A stretch of 64,000 bases of DNA from Candidatus Acidulodesulfobacterium acidiphilum (GTDB lineage Bacteria; SZUA-79; Acidulodesulfobacterales; Acidulodesulfobacteraceae). The notes beneath the pieces were generated by a model. It was given only the letters and a program-made list of their open reading frames with translations, did no database searches and had not been told where the DNA came from. Within the stretch, counting starts at the first letter, position 1. Each line of letters starts with the position of its first letter. The DNA is taken from contig SHMQ01000011.1 in NCBI GenBank assembly GCA_008534395.1, positions 11,559 to 75,558 of the forward strand, written 5' to 3'. Both the position numbers and the translations under genes were made by a program. Positions 1-9,082 of the stretch are shown one piece after another.

Positions 1-1
1 A

Positions 2-190
2 TTATTTGAAAAAGTCATACAAAAATCTATATTAAAAAAGAACCATAAATTTACCTTTCTGTTTTTGAGAATTTATGAAAAGTTTTTTTTACACAGCATA
101 AAAGTTCAATCTTTTATATTGACCTGCGCTTTGCAATCAGGAGATCCTTATTTTGCCAGAGATATTGCGCTTAAAATTATAAAAAGTTAA
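2..190 (+). CDS. 3' end of an unrecognised gene, probable helical-repeat protein (partial)
   Basis: The frame is open from the window edge to a TAA at 188-190 and encodes the last 62 residues of a protein. The C-terminus (…SGDPYFARDIALKIIKS) looks alpha-helical and resembles a HEAT- or TPR-type repeat, but the family cannot be named from this fragment. It ends 18 bp before the PelB-like gene on the same strand, so it is probably in the same operon and could be another Pel component such as PelE. That assignment rests on position only. Confidence 0.55.
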   Translation, partial: LFEKVIQKSILKKNHKFTFLFLRIYEKFFLHSIKVQSFILTCALQSGDPYFARDIALKIIKS

Positions 191-208
191 TTTATTTTAT
201 TGTAATTT

Positions 209-3163
209 ATGTTCATGAATAACAAATCGAAACTTATATCTTATTTATTAATTTTTTTTACGGTATTTTTGCTTGTTTGTTTCTTTTTGCCGGTAAAATC
301 TCAATCTTCTCAGTCAATCATAAGCAATAAAATTATAAAACCATATGTATATGGCAATGCAAAAAAAAATAAACTTTTACGCACACATTTATTTAAAGTA
401 AAAAATAAATTAACTAACAATAAGTATTCAAAATTTAATATATTATTTAATCTTGAATTTAAAATATTTTTAGGAGCCGGCGATTTAAAAAATGCCGCAA
501 AAATTTGTCGTGAAGCGTTAAATATGTTTCCCGGTTATTATCGCTGGTGGCAAAAATGCGGACAGGTTTACATTTGGATGGGAAATACAGAAATAGGTTT
601 GAAATTTTATTATAAGGCTTTTATGCTAAACGGGGATAAAAATATTGCCGAAAAATTATATAAATTTTATATCGGCTCTCATCAGTGGAACATGGCTGTA
701 AAAATGCTGGATACAGGGATGATATCGTCAAGTTTAAAAGATAGGGTTTTCATATATACTATGGCCGGAAGCACAAAAAAACTTATAAATTATTTGACTA
801 ATCTTTATAAAGAAAAAAAATCAAAAAAGGTTTTAAATTATATTATATATACTTATTGGCAGTTAGGCAAAATCAATAAAACTATAAAAACTATTAAGCT
901 TTTAAGAAAAACGTTCGGTCTTGGCCCAAAAGATATAGTAATGTATTCTAATATATTGGCTATAAAAATGAATTATAAAAAAGCGTTCGACGTTCTAAAA
1001 AATTTTGTATCTAAAGCTCCTTACAACGATTATATATACTGGGATAAACTATCAGATATAGGATGGATGCTGGGACATTATAAAACTGCCGTAAAAGCTT
1101 CAATGCATCTGGCAAATTTAAAAACGGTAAGAATAATAGAAACCAAAGAGGATGCCAACGGAAGATTTTACAAAACTTCGGTTAATTATACTCCGGGCAG
1201 AAGGCGCGATTTCGAAAGAATTTATCTTTATTATTCGAATATAAATCCTCAAATAGCTATAAAATATGCATTGTCTGGGTGGAAAAAATACCGTATAAAA
1301 AATCTTTTTGACGGCGTTATTTATCTTGCTTCAAAAGAAAAAAGAAATAGATTCGTAATAAAATTAATTAAAAGTTTAAGCGTTAAGGATTTTACGGAGC
1401 TTTCAAAAAATACTTATTTTGTATTGAATTATGCAAACGCTTTAGTAAAAACGGGACGTTTTAAAAAAGCCGAAAATATATGTTTAAAAGAATTAAATGC
1501 GAAATTTAATTCTGCTTTTTTATCGGAACTAATTTATATGGAATTAAATGCCGGTAATATAAAAATGCTTAAATATATATCTTCAAGGTGGGGCGAATAT
1601 GCCTATGACTATCCCAGTCTTGCCGCTCCCTTTGCTTCATTAAATATGTACTTTGAAAACAGCAGGAAAGCGCTTATGTTGTCTAAAAATTTAAAGAAAA
1701 ACCCAACCGAAGACAATCAATTAGTTTACTCAGATATACTTTCGCTAAGAGGCGACGTCTACGAAGCAAACGGTATAAGACACGGTATATGGATAAAAAT
1801 GAAAAAACGGTTGCAAAAAAACCGGAAACTGAAAAGAAACGTAGCTTTCATGGAAAATTTTTTAAGCGTATCTATGAAATTTGAAAGCGGAAAAAATTTT
1901 TTAAAAATGCTTAAAAATTCTAAAAAAATATTACCCGTAAAAACGTATAGGGATTTTATTTTGTCTTATAAGTTATACAAAAATGAGCGCGATAAAGTTA
2001 AATATTTACGAAATAAAAAAGGTTATAAACTTAAGCCATGGATGAAACTTGATATTGCTATGTCAAGAAAAAATACCTATAGCGAGCGCAAGTTATTAAA
2101 ACATTGGATATCAACGCTGCCTATAAGAGACAGGGTGGAAGCGCTAAGAGAATCGGGAGATATCGGCGGCGCTTTTACTTATGCGTTTAAAGGGTATGAG
2201 GAAAACGGAAAAGATTACCTATTATACAGGCAGTTTAGAGCCTTAGCAGACGAATATTCAAACAGGGCGCACATATCTTTTAAGTACATTAATTGGCAGG
2301 GTTACAGGGAGGTATATGAAAATATGTATTTAAAATACAACCTTGCCGACGGTTTTAGCTTAACACCCAATATTAACATAGGCAAAGAAATTTCTTACGA
2401 CAACGGAGATATAATAGACGCTCCTTATAAACATTACGATGCCGGAGTTACATTAAAAAAAGAGTATTCAGATTTTAATTTTAAAGCATCGGCTGGGGTT
2501 ATATCGTCTATAGGAACGAATCCTTATTTCAGTATAGAACCTGAGTGTAAAATTACGGATACTACGATTCTAAAACTATTTTATGGAGAGCATATCAAAG
2601 ACGACGACACATTGTTTACATACTTAGGCGGTTTAAAAAGAGAGATAAAAGCATCTATTTTCCAAAATATAACGAACAGAGCTTCTTTTACGGGATATAT
2701 TTCTCAAGACTGGTACATGTCGCAGAATAACGTAAATATTGGAAACGGGAACGGGGTTTACGGCGAATTTGATTATAAATTAACGGGAGAATATACAGAT
2801 ATCATATTAAGAGCTTTTGCGCAGTCAAACCGCTATTACGACAGCGGCAACGACGGGGATATGTCTGAAATTTTTCCGGTAAAAGGAACTGCTGCTTTGC
2901 CTTCTAGTTATAATCTGGCCGGCGGCGGTTTTACATTGGGAAGTAATTATAAAAATAAGCTTGAAAAGTCATGGCATCCATTTTTATATACCGATATTTT
3001 ATACGAAACAGGTTCTGGTCTAGGATATGATATGGGTGCCGGTTACGGAGGTTCAATACTCGGTTACGATAACTTAAGCATAGGGTTCAATTATTATTCA
3101 GATTTTCAAGGATCTTCGGCTCCTTATATGAATATTTTCTTAAGTTACAGCTTATTTTATTAA
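209..3163 (+). CDS. pelB: PelB-like TPR / outer-membrane beta-barrel exopolysaccharide export protein
   Basis: In the Pel system PelB carries a periplasmic TPR scaffold and a C-terminal outer-membrane porin that exports the Pel polysaccharide. The 984-residue protein starts with a hydrophobic signal segment (about residues 10-30). Tandem TPR-like helical hairpins follow over roughly residues 70-660 (for example around AAKICREALNMFPGYYRWW). The last ~300 residues consist of alternating aromatic/polar beta strands and end in …SYSLFY, with a terminal aromatic residue typical of outer-membrane barrels. The protein is shorter than the roughly 1200-residue Pseudomonas PelB. No good Shine-Dalgarno precedes the ATG, so translation may be coupled to the upstream gene. 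The adjacent PelC-like lipoprotein strongly supports the call. A BcsC- or PgaA-type exporter is the main alternative. Confidence 0.8.
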   Translation: MFMNNKSKLISYLLIFFTVFLLVCFFLPVKSQSSQSIISNKIIKPYVYGNAKKNKLLRTHLFKVKNKLTNNKYSKFNILFNLEFKIFLGAGDLKNAAKICREALNMFPGYYRWWQKCGQVYIWMGNTEIGLKFYYKAFMLNGDKNIAEKLYKFYIGSHQWNMAVKMLDTGMISSSLKDRVFIYTMAGSTKKLINYLTNLYKEKKSKKVLNYIIYTYWQLGKINKTIKTIKLLRKTFGLGPKDIVMYSNILAIKMNYKKAFDVLKNFVSKAPYNDYIYWDKLSDIGWMLGHYKTAVKASMHLANLKTVRIIETKEDANGRFYKTSVNYTPGRRRDFERIYLYYSNINPQIAIKYALSGWKKYRIKNLFDGVIYLASKEKRNRFVIKLIKSLSVKDFTELSKNTYFVLNYANALVKTGRFKKAENICLKELNAKFNSAFLSELIYMELNAGNIKMLKYISSRWGEYAYDYPSLAAPFASLNMYFENSRKALMLSKNLKKNPTEDNQLVYSDILSLRGDVYEANGIRHGIWIKMKKRLQKNRKLKRNVAFMENFLSVSMKFESGKNFLKMLKNSKKILPVKTYRDFILSYKLYKNERDKVKYLRNKKGYKLKPWMKLDIAMSRKNTYSERKLLKHWISTLPIRDRVEALRESGDIGGAFTYAFKGYEENGKDYLLYRQFRALADEYSNRAHISFKYINWQGYREVYENMYLKYNLADGFSLTPNINIGKEISYDNGDIIDAPYKHYDAGVTLKKEYSDFNFKASAGVISSIGTNPYFSIEPECKITDTTILKLFYGEHIKDDDTLFTYLGGLKREIKASIFQNITNRASFTGYISQDWYMSQNNVNIGNGNGVYGEFDYKLTGEYTDIILRAFAQSNRYYDSGNDGDMSEIFPVKGTAALPSSYNLAGGGFTLGSNYKNKLEKSWHPFLYTDILYETGSGLGYDMGAGYGGSILGYDNLSIGFNYYSDFQGSSAPYMNIFLSYSLFY

Positions 3164-3209
3164 ATAAATAAAAATAAAATTAAAAAAAAAAAGAAAAAAG
3201 GAGGCAGAA

Positions 3210-3710
3210 ATGAAAAAAATGTTTATTTTTTTAGAAATGTCGTTATTTGTGGTATTATTATCTGCATGCGCTACAATGGTAGTAAATTCCGACAATTCCA
3301 GATTGCAAAAAAACGGATCGTATTTAGTTGCCGTATTTAAAAATTTTACCGAAACTCCTCATGCAGGATTAAGAGTATCGTCTATGATAGACAGTATTAT
3401 GGCTTCAAAAGGTTATAAGACCTACAATACGTCTGAAATTTTAAAAAGTAACGGTAACAATAAAAATATTGATAAATTAATTAGACGCGCAAAAAGAAAA
3501 GATATAGAATACGTAATTTCCGGAACAGTAAACGAATTTAGATATAAAACCGGTATTGAAGGAGAACCCGCAGTAGGAATATCAATTTTTGTATATAACA
3601 CTTCAGACGGAAAATTAGTTTGGAGCAGTACGGGATCGGCTACAGGTTGGTCTAATCAATCAAGGACGACTATTTTGCAGAATCTGATAAATAGGTTAAT
3701 AGATAAATAA
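3210..3710 (+). CDS. pelC: PelC-like outer-membrane lipoprotein
   Basis: PelC is a small lipoprotein that forms a ring on the inner face of the outer membrane and guides Pel polysaccharide to the PelB pore. This 166-residue protein has a lipoprotein signal with lipobox LLSAC (Cys about residue 19). The conserved PelC C-terminal region is recognisable: a motif of the form YVISGTVNEFRYKTGIEGEP, then AVGISI, then a Trp-containing strand and SATGW. A strong GGAGG site lies 6 bp upstream of the ATG. It follows the PelB-like gene by 46 bp on the same strand. The inner-membrane synthase genes (pelD, E, F, G) and pelA are not visible downstream, where the next gene is convergent, so they should lie left of the window edge or elsewhere. 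Confidence 0.88.
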   Translation: MKKMFIFLEMSLFVVLLSACATMVVNSDNSRLQKNGSYLVAVFKNFTETPHAGLRVSSMIDSIMASKGYKTYNTSEILKSNGNNKNIDKLIRRAKRKDIEYVISGTVNEFRYKTGIEGEPAVGISIFVYNTSDGKLVWSSTGSATGWSNQSRTTILQNLINRLIDK

Positions 3711-3750
3711 TAAAATATTTTGCAGTTTACATAATGTATCTTATGGGACA

Positions 3751-6174
3751 TCATACAATCCAGTTCGCTATTTCAAAGTTTGTATCGGGTATCGTCGTTT
3801 CAAAATAACCGCTGACCGGAAAACGCTCTATTTCGACAAGCGGATTATTTTTATAAGTAAGGACGGCGTAAAAGTCGATTTGATTGCTTGGGGCTACGCC
3901 TAAGGTAAAAGTTTTAATGGATAATTCGAGAATTTTATTATATGCGGCTTTCAAAATATTGCCCGTATTATGTTTAGTCGCGGATTTTCCGTCTTTAATA
4001 TAAGGCGAATTTAATAGTAAATTTAATGAGTTATTTATATTAAATTCAATTTTTACTTCAACATCAGAATTATTTATAAATTTTATTATAAGTACTTTTC
4101 CTAACAATTCTGAATAGTCTTTTTTAAAGAAATCAAATCTCATGAAAAAATATTCACCATTAAATCCGTATTGCATTTTTCTTATAAATCTGTCGGTATG
4201 CGCCATTGCCTTACCGGATAAGATACTTGGGAAAAATACCGCGCTTCCGAGCCATTCAAAATAATTATCTGCTATGCCGTCTATTTTCGGATAAATATAC
4301 GATACTATATCCATATTAGGTTTTACTGCTTTTTTACCTTCTAACAAAGGTATAAAATATTCGTCGGGCGGGGTTTCGTTTAAAAATTTGTACACGTTTA
4401 TAAGATGTGTTCTGTAAAGGAAATCATATTCTTCGTCTATGCCGGACGTTCTGTCTTCCCCGTACCACCAGTTATAATCGCTTCCTTCCGCTATAAATAT
4501 TTGTTTCCATGCCGCTTTAAAATTTGGTCCGGCGCCGTTTTCTATATTAACCGGCGCCGCTGCGTCATTTTTGTCGGCATATGCTTCTTTATCTTTCTGT
4601 AAAAGATAATCTCTTGTTTTAGAAAGAATATCCCAAGCTCTGTTGTCTTCTTTATCCCCTATCCATATTCTGAAATTATGGTTAATCCATGAACCCGGGT
4701 ATATCATAGGTATGTTGTATATTTTAGAATAATCGAAATCGCTATCTTTGTCAGGGTCGGTATTCCATTTAATATCGAAAAACGATTTAACTTTAACTCC
4801 GGTTTTGCCGTTTTCATAGGTACCTGATTCCGGTTCGGCATCGGTTATTTTTAAAGTTTCTTCCGTTTTTTTAATATATTCGCTAACGGTAAGCGTTTTT
4901 ATAATTTTTGAGTTTTTAGTAATATTTTCATAAAGATAATTAAAAAAATCGTATGCGTTATTTTTATAATATTCCCATGCATTTTCGCCGTCCAATATTA
5001 TCGGTACTGCAGATAGTCCATTTTTATCGTAATCTTGAATACTTAATGCTATATTTTTAAGGTTATTTATTAAATCTTCCGCCGCGGCTTTAGGTTCGTA
5101 ATTTGAATATTTAAAACCTATTAAATCCGAAAGCCCTTTATCCCTAAAAAAAATATATAAAAATTTGTCGTTTCTTTTTATTACATATGGCCTGTATAAT
5201 AATTTTCGCAATCTTAAATCCTTTAGATTTGTTCCTATGGAGTTTTCTAAGATTTCTTCATCCGTAGCTATCCAGTTTATATCGTTGTCCATAAAAAGTT
5301 TTAAAGCCTTTTCGCTAACGCTTCCTTCTGACGGCCACATTCCTTTAACTTTATATTTTAATTTGCCGCTGAAATAATCCAATGCGCTTTTAATTTGATA
5401 ATCTGCATCTTCAGGATGTCTGAAAGGCATAGGCAGTTTTATGCCGTCGTGAAAATCGGCTATATCGGTGTCGCACAGCAGAGGCAGTATTGGATGATAG
5501 TAAGGGCTTGCGGAAAGTTCAATTTGTCCGTTTTTTGCAAGTTCGGTTATTAAGGGAAGTATTTTATTTAAAACCTGCGGAATTTTTTCTTTAATTAATC
5601 TGTCTTTTTCTTCTTCAGTAAATTTTTTGTCTTTATTTTTTAAAGCGGTTAAAAACTCGTCTTCAGCTATGGAAACAGGGTCAAACCACATAAGATTAAA
5701 CAGGACAACAATATCTAAATAGTCCTGAGTATCGAACATATCGACTTTTTCCTCAAGTCCTCCGCCGTCTGCCGTTTTTAATCTTGCATAAAGTTGTTTA
5801 AACCTGGCGCTTTTTTCTATGAAATTATTGCTTGAAGAACATGCGGGAAAAAATTTTTCTATAATAAAAAGTTTGTCCTCAAGCGAAAGTTTCGATATTT
5901 TTCCATCGGATATGCTTAAAAATTCTTCGTTTTTAAGAAGTGCGCCGTAATTGCCGGTATAATCTTCAAGCTGACTGAGCAAGGACGGCGAATAGTTAAA
6001 AGTAGCGTGTATTTCGGGATGATTTTTTAAAAGCGCTCCCATGTAATAGTAGTCTTTTGTTGCATGCAGCCTCGTCCACGGCATCAGCATTTCGCCGGTA
6101 AAATTATCTTTGTAATACGGCTGATGAAAATGCCACAAAAATATTACGTTGATAGGATTATTTATCGAATCCAC
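3751..6174 (-). CDS. GH57 family glycoside hydrolase (amylase/glucanotransferase type)
   Basis: GH57 enzymes hydrolyse or transfer alpha-glucans. The 807-residue protein begins with the family hallmark WHFHQPYY (residues 14-21). It has the nucleophile region MWPSEGS (Glu about 283) and the second catalytic region ILDGENAWEYY (about 390-405), where Asp is expected to be the acid/base. A C-terminal beta-rich domain of about 200 residues follows, as in the longer GH57 members. The start is a GTG that overlaps the stop of the upstream chemoreceptor gene by one base, so the two are probably cotranscribed and translationally coupled. No signal peptide is seen, which suggests a cytoplasmic role in glycogen or maltodextrin turnover. 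The exact substrate cannot be told from sequence alone. Confidence 0.88.
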   Translation of the reverse strand: MDSINNPINVIFLWHFHQPYYKDNFTGEMLMPWTRLHATKDYYYMGALLKNHPEIHATFNYSPSLLSQLEDYTGNYGALLKNEEFLSISDGKISKLSLEDKLFIIEKFFPACSSSNNFIEKSARFKQLYARLKTADGGGLEEKVDMFDTQDYLDIVVLFNLMWFDPVSIAEDEFLTALKNKDKKFTEEEKDRLIKEKIPQVLNKILPLITELAKNGQIELSASPYYHPILPLLCDTDIADFHDGIKLPMPFRHPEDADYQIKSALDYFSGKLKYKVKGMWPSEGSVSEKALKLFMDNDINWIATDEEILENSIGTNLKDLRLRKLLYRPYVIKRNDKFLYIFFRDKGLSDLIGFKYSNYEPKAAAEDLINNLKNIALSIQDYDKNGLSAVPIILDGENAWEYYKNNAYDFFNYLYENITKNSKIIKTLTVSEYIKKTEETLKITDAEPESGTYENGKTGVKVKSFFDIKWNTDPDKDSDFDYSKIYNIPMIYPGSWINHNFRIWIGDKEDNRAWDILSKTRDYLLQKDKEAYADKNDAAAPVNIENGAGPNFKAAWKQIFIAEGSDYNWWYGEDRTSGIDEEYDFLYRTHLINVYKFLNETPPDEYFIPLLEGKKAVKPNMDIVSYIYPKIDGIADNYFEWLGSAVFFPSILSGKAMAHTDRFIRKMQYGFNGEYFFMRFDFFKKDYSELLGKVLIIKFINNSDVEVKIEFNINNSLNLLLNSPYIKDGKSATKHNTGNILKAAYNKILELSIKTFTLGVAPSNQIDFYAVLTYKNNPLVEIERFPVSGYFETTIPDTNFEIANWIV

Positions 6175-7553
6175 TATTTTTTTTGCCTGTTGTAAATATT
6201 GTTCGCTTTGACTTTATCGTTTAAGTCGTCGATAGTTTTTATTACCTGATTTTTGTAGCCTATCAACTTGTCGGCTAAGCTATTTGCTTTATCCGTGTCT
6301 TTTGCGTTTAAAGCGTCGATTAGAGCTTTTCCGGTTTCGTGGACTTTCGGATGGATCTGCCCTAATTCTATAAATTCTTTATAATCTCCGTATTTCTGTC
6401 TGCCTATGCCGTCGTACCACTTGCCGAGCCTGCACTGATGATGGTCGGTTAATTCTGAACTGCTTAAAGATATCTGTTTATTAGAAAGTGCGTCCAACAC
6501 TCTTGTGACCCACAATAAATGGTCCGCCTTTACTATGTTTAAAAGCATGCAGTCAAATTTCCAATCCGAAAAGGTTTTTAACGAATTAGACTGTTCTTTA
6601 ATTATCTTATCGAAATAGGAACCGATGGTGTCGAAGGTATTTTGTATTTCTTCCATGCCCGAGGACAGAGATGAAAGATTATTGGCCATTTCCGCGGCGA
6701 CCTGGGACTGTTCTTCCGCCGCGGTAGCGATATACGTTACCTGTTCGCTCGTCTGGGTAGCGGCTTTATCGGCTATCGACATAACGTTCGTTACGACGTC
6801 CAAAGATTCCTGCGAGTTCTTAAGGTGAGAAAGCCCTTCATTGACTTTAATTTCTACTTCTTTAGACTGTCCGCCTATGTCCTGGGTAACCTGTTCTATC
6901 TCTTTTGCCGCCTGAGCGGATTTTTCCGCCAGAGTCCTTACTTCGTCGGCTACTACCGCAAATCCTCTGCCGTGTTCACCTGCCCTTGCCGCTTCTATCG
7001 CGGCGTTTAAAGAAAGAAGATTCGTCTGCGCCGCGATTTCTTTTACTTTATCGGTAAGTTCGACTATTTTCTGCGTCCTTGTTACAAATTGATTTATGGA
7101 TTCCCCCATAGTTTTAACGGCCTGTTCGACCTGCTCCATTCTTGAAACAAGTTCTTCTAACGCCGCCGAGCCTTCTTTGGTTTTTTTAACGGTATCTCCG
7201 GCTTCTCCCGCCGCCGCCTGCGCGTTTTTGGCTATTTCCTTCGCCGTGGAAGACATTTCTTCCGTTGCGGCAGCCACGCTGGTTATCCTTTGAACCGCCG
7301 TTTCTATCTCGCCTCTGAAAACCCCCGCATTCTTTTTGGTATCTATGGTGATTTCCATTATATCTACCTGGTCGGAAGCAAGGGATAATATTCTGTTTCT
7401 CCACTCGTTGACTAAAGATAACGCCGGAAAAGAAGCGTCGAACAGTCTAGTATCCGACTTTTGAACTTTTTCCAATTCGTCGTCGTTGTCGGTTAAGGCG
7501 GAATTCATTACGCTATAGCAACTTTTGTTATTTAACTTGTTGAGTAATCCCAT
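6174..7553 (-). CDS. Soluble methyl-accepting chemotaxis protein with C-terminal CZB zinc-binding domain
   Basis: Chemoreceptors control CheA/CheW signalling to the flagellar motor. The 459-residue protein has no transmembrane segment. Its MCP signalling hairpin tip reads [20 protein letters not shown] with [10 protein letters not shown] after it (about residues 165-215). The C-terminal ~110 residues match a chemoreceptor zinc-binding (CZB) domain: a His in DHLLW, the CRLGKWYDG motif, and a later H-x3-H (HPKVHETG). CZB domains bind zinc through three His and one Cys and have been linked to sensing of zinc or oxidants in other bacteria. It lies directly upstream of, and overlaps by one base, the GH57 gene, which is an unusual pairing. 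Flagellar genes elsewhere in the window fit a working chemotaxis system. Confidence 0.9.
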   Translation of the reverse strand: MGLLNKLNNKSCYSVMNSALTDNDDELEKVQKSDTRLFDASFPALSLVNEWRNRILSLASDQVDIMEITIDTKKNAGVFRGEIETAVQRITSVAAATEEMSSTAKEIAKNAQAAAGEAGDTVKKTKEGSAALEELVSRMEQVEQAVKTMGESINQFVTRTQKIVELTDKVKEIAAQTNLLSLNAAIEAARAGEHGRGFAVVADEVRTLAEKSAQAAKEIEQVTQDIGGQSKEVEIKVNEGLSHLKNSQESLDVVTNVMSIADKAATQTSEQVTYIATAAEEQSQVAAEMANNLSSLSSGMEEIQNTFDTIGSYFDKIIKEQSNSLKTFSDWKFDCMLLNIVKADHLLWVTRVLDALSNKQISLSSSELTDHHQCRLGKWYDGIGRQKYGDYKEFIELGQIHPKVHETGKALIDALNAKDTDKANSLADKLIGYKNQVIKTIDDLNDKVKANNIYNRQKK

Positions 7554-7631
7554 GTTTTTTCTTTCCCTAGTTAATTTTTATTGTATTTATTTTTCCGGTA
7601 TTTAATTAAATCTAGCGACAGCTTATAATTG

Positions 7632-8267
7632 TTAAGAATTAAGCTGAATTAAATTTTCTATATAACCCCTGTCTTTAGTCATTGCATCGTTTGTAAGCAT
7701 AGCTTTATAAAGCGCAACCGCTTTTTTGGGTTCTTTTATTTTAGTATAAACGGCGGCTTCTTCAAGCATGGCATATTCCTGAAGCTTTACGTCGTTTATT
7801 TTGGACATGGCGGCAAAATCTGGTATTGCGCTTTTATAATTCTTTTCCAGCATAGAAACCGTTGCAAGATTACTGTAAGCTAGATAAGTTAAGTTGTCTG
7901 AACCAGGTTTTGGATAATATTTGACGTATTTGTTAAAATAAGACGACGAATTTTTAAATTTTCCTATTCTCATATAATCTAAACCCGCATAAAAACAAGA
8001 TATTTTAGCCGCACTGGTTCCTCCGTATTCGCCGCGGAGTTTTTTTAGGTATGAAATAGATTTTGTAATAGCTGAAGGATTTTTTCCGTCGTAAGACATA
8101 TAAAGCCTTACGCCTTTCCATAAAAGTTTTGAAGCTTTTTTGCTTTGCACGCTTTTATAATATCTTATGCCGAAAACGGCGCCGGCTATAAGAATAACCA
8201 GTATGAGAACGGCTATTAACGCAATCTTATTTTTAATAAAAAAGCCTTCCAAATCGATTTTATCCAT
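7632..8267 (-). CDS. Membrane-anchored TPR protein, YfgM-like
   Basis: The 211-residue protein has a short cytoplasmic N-terminus (MDKIDLEGFFIKNK). One transmembrane helix follows at about residues 15-35, then a TPR-like helical region (for example YAMLEEAAVYTKIKEPKKAV). This layout matches the YfgM/ANAPC3-like family (PF09976), whose Escherichia coli member is a periplasmic-facing partner of the SecYEG/PpiD secretion apparatus. The sequence is too divergent to transfer that role with certainty. It sits between the chemoreceptor and the PHP gene on the same strand without overlaps. Confidence 0.65.
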   Translation of the reverse strand: MDKIDLEGFFIKNKIALIAVLILVILIAGAVFGIRYYKSVQSKKASKLLWKGVRLYMSYDGKNPSAITKSISYLKKLRGEYGGTSAAKISCFYAGLDYMRIGKFKNSSSYFNKYVKYYPKPGSDNLTYLAYSNLATVSMLEKNYKSAIPDFAAMSKINDVKLQEYAMLEEAAVYTKIKEPKKAVALYKAMLTNDAMTKDRGYIENLIQLNS

Positions 8268-8327
8268 TAATATTTTCCTTTTTTAATCATTAAAGATAAC
8301 TAATATTATAAGATAACAAAATAAAAA

Positions 8328-8999
8328 TCAAGCGTTTTTTTTCAACAAATTCAATGCATTTTCTTTAATTTTTATAAGTTCTTCGGCGGTCAGTCCCGCC
8401 CCTAACCCGACCGCATCGTATTCTTTTTCGCTCATTATATCTGAAGGCGAATGAGTATCGCTTGAAATTATAAGCCCTGCCCCTGTTTTTTTCGCAGTGG
8501 CGGCGACGTATCCGTTCGCGAGACAGTGTCCTTTTCTGTACGACAACTCTAAATATATTCCGTTTTTCTTTGCCGCAGAAGCTTCCGCTTCGGTAATTAA
8601 ACCCGGATGCGACAATATGTCTATATCTGCTTTGAGCGCCGCGGCGTTAGTGCCTTTTTCGACCGGTTCGCTTAAGGTTTCCCCGTGAACAATGATTATT
8701 TTTGCTCCGGATTTTCTTGCAAGAATAGCGGCGTCTTTTATAAGGGCAGGCGGTACGTGGGTAATTTCGACGCCCGGCAGAACTTGAAATTTATTGCCGT
8801 TTTTTTTATTGCCGTAAAGAGAATTTATCTTTTCGCATATTTTTTTTAAGCCTGATAAATTATGCTCTATATTTGAAAAATCGGCATGATCCGTTATCGC
8901 TATGCCGTTAAGACCGGCATAAATCGAACGCCTTATTAATTCGGCAGGAACAAGTTCTCCGTCCGAAAATACCGTGTGCATATGGAAATCTATAATCAT
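8328..8999 (-). CDS. PHP-domain metal-dependent phosphoesterase
   Basis: PHP-domain proteins are di- or trinuclear metal phosphoesterases; family members include histidinol phosphatases and nucleoside 3',5'-bisphosphate phosphatases. The 223-residue protein shows the first PHP motif FHMHTVFSDG (residues 5-14) and ITDHADF (about 35-41). It also has GVEITHV, a central VHGET, DILSHPG and a C-terminal SSDTHSP, together the expected set of His/Asp/Glu metal ligands. The length fits the short stand-alone class. A GGAGG sequence lies 12 bp upstream of the ATG. The in vivo substrate is unknown. Confidence 0.85.
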   Translation of the reverse strand: MIIDFHMHTVFSDGELVPAELIRRSIYAGLNGIAITDHADFSNIEHNLSGLKKICEKINSLYGNKKNGNKFQVLPGVEITHVPPALIKDAAILARKSGAKIIIVHGETLSEPVEKGTNAAALKADIDILSHPGLITEAEASAAKKNGIYLELSYRKGHCLANGYVAATAKKTGAGLIISSDTHSPSDIMSEKEYDAVGLGAGLTAEELIKIKENALNLLKKNA

Positions 9000-9082
9000 A
9001 TAATATATTTTATACCTCCGGTTTTGTTTTTATAAAGATATGCTTGTAATAACGACGAAGATGCCTATTACGGTTGAACTAT

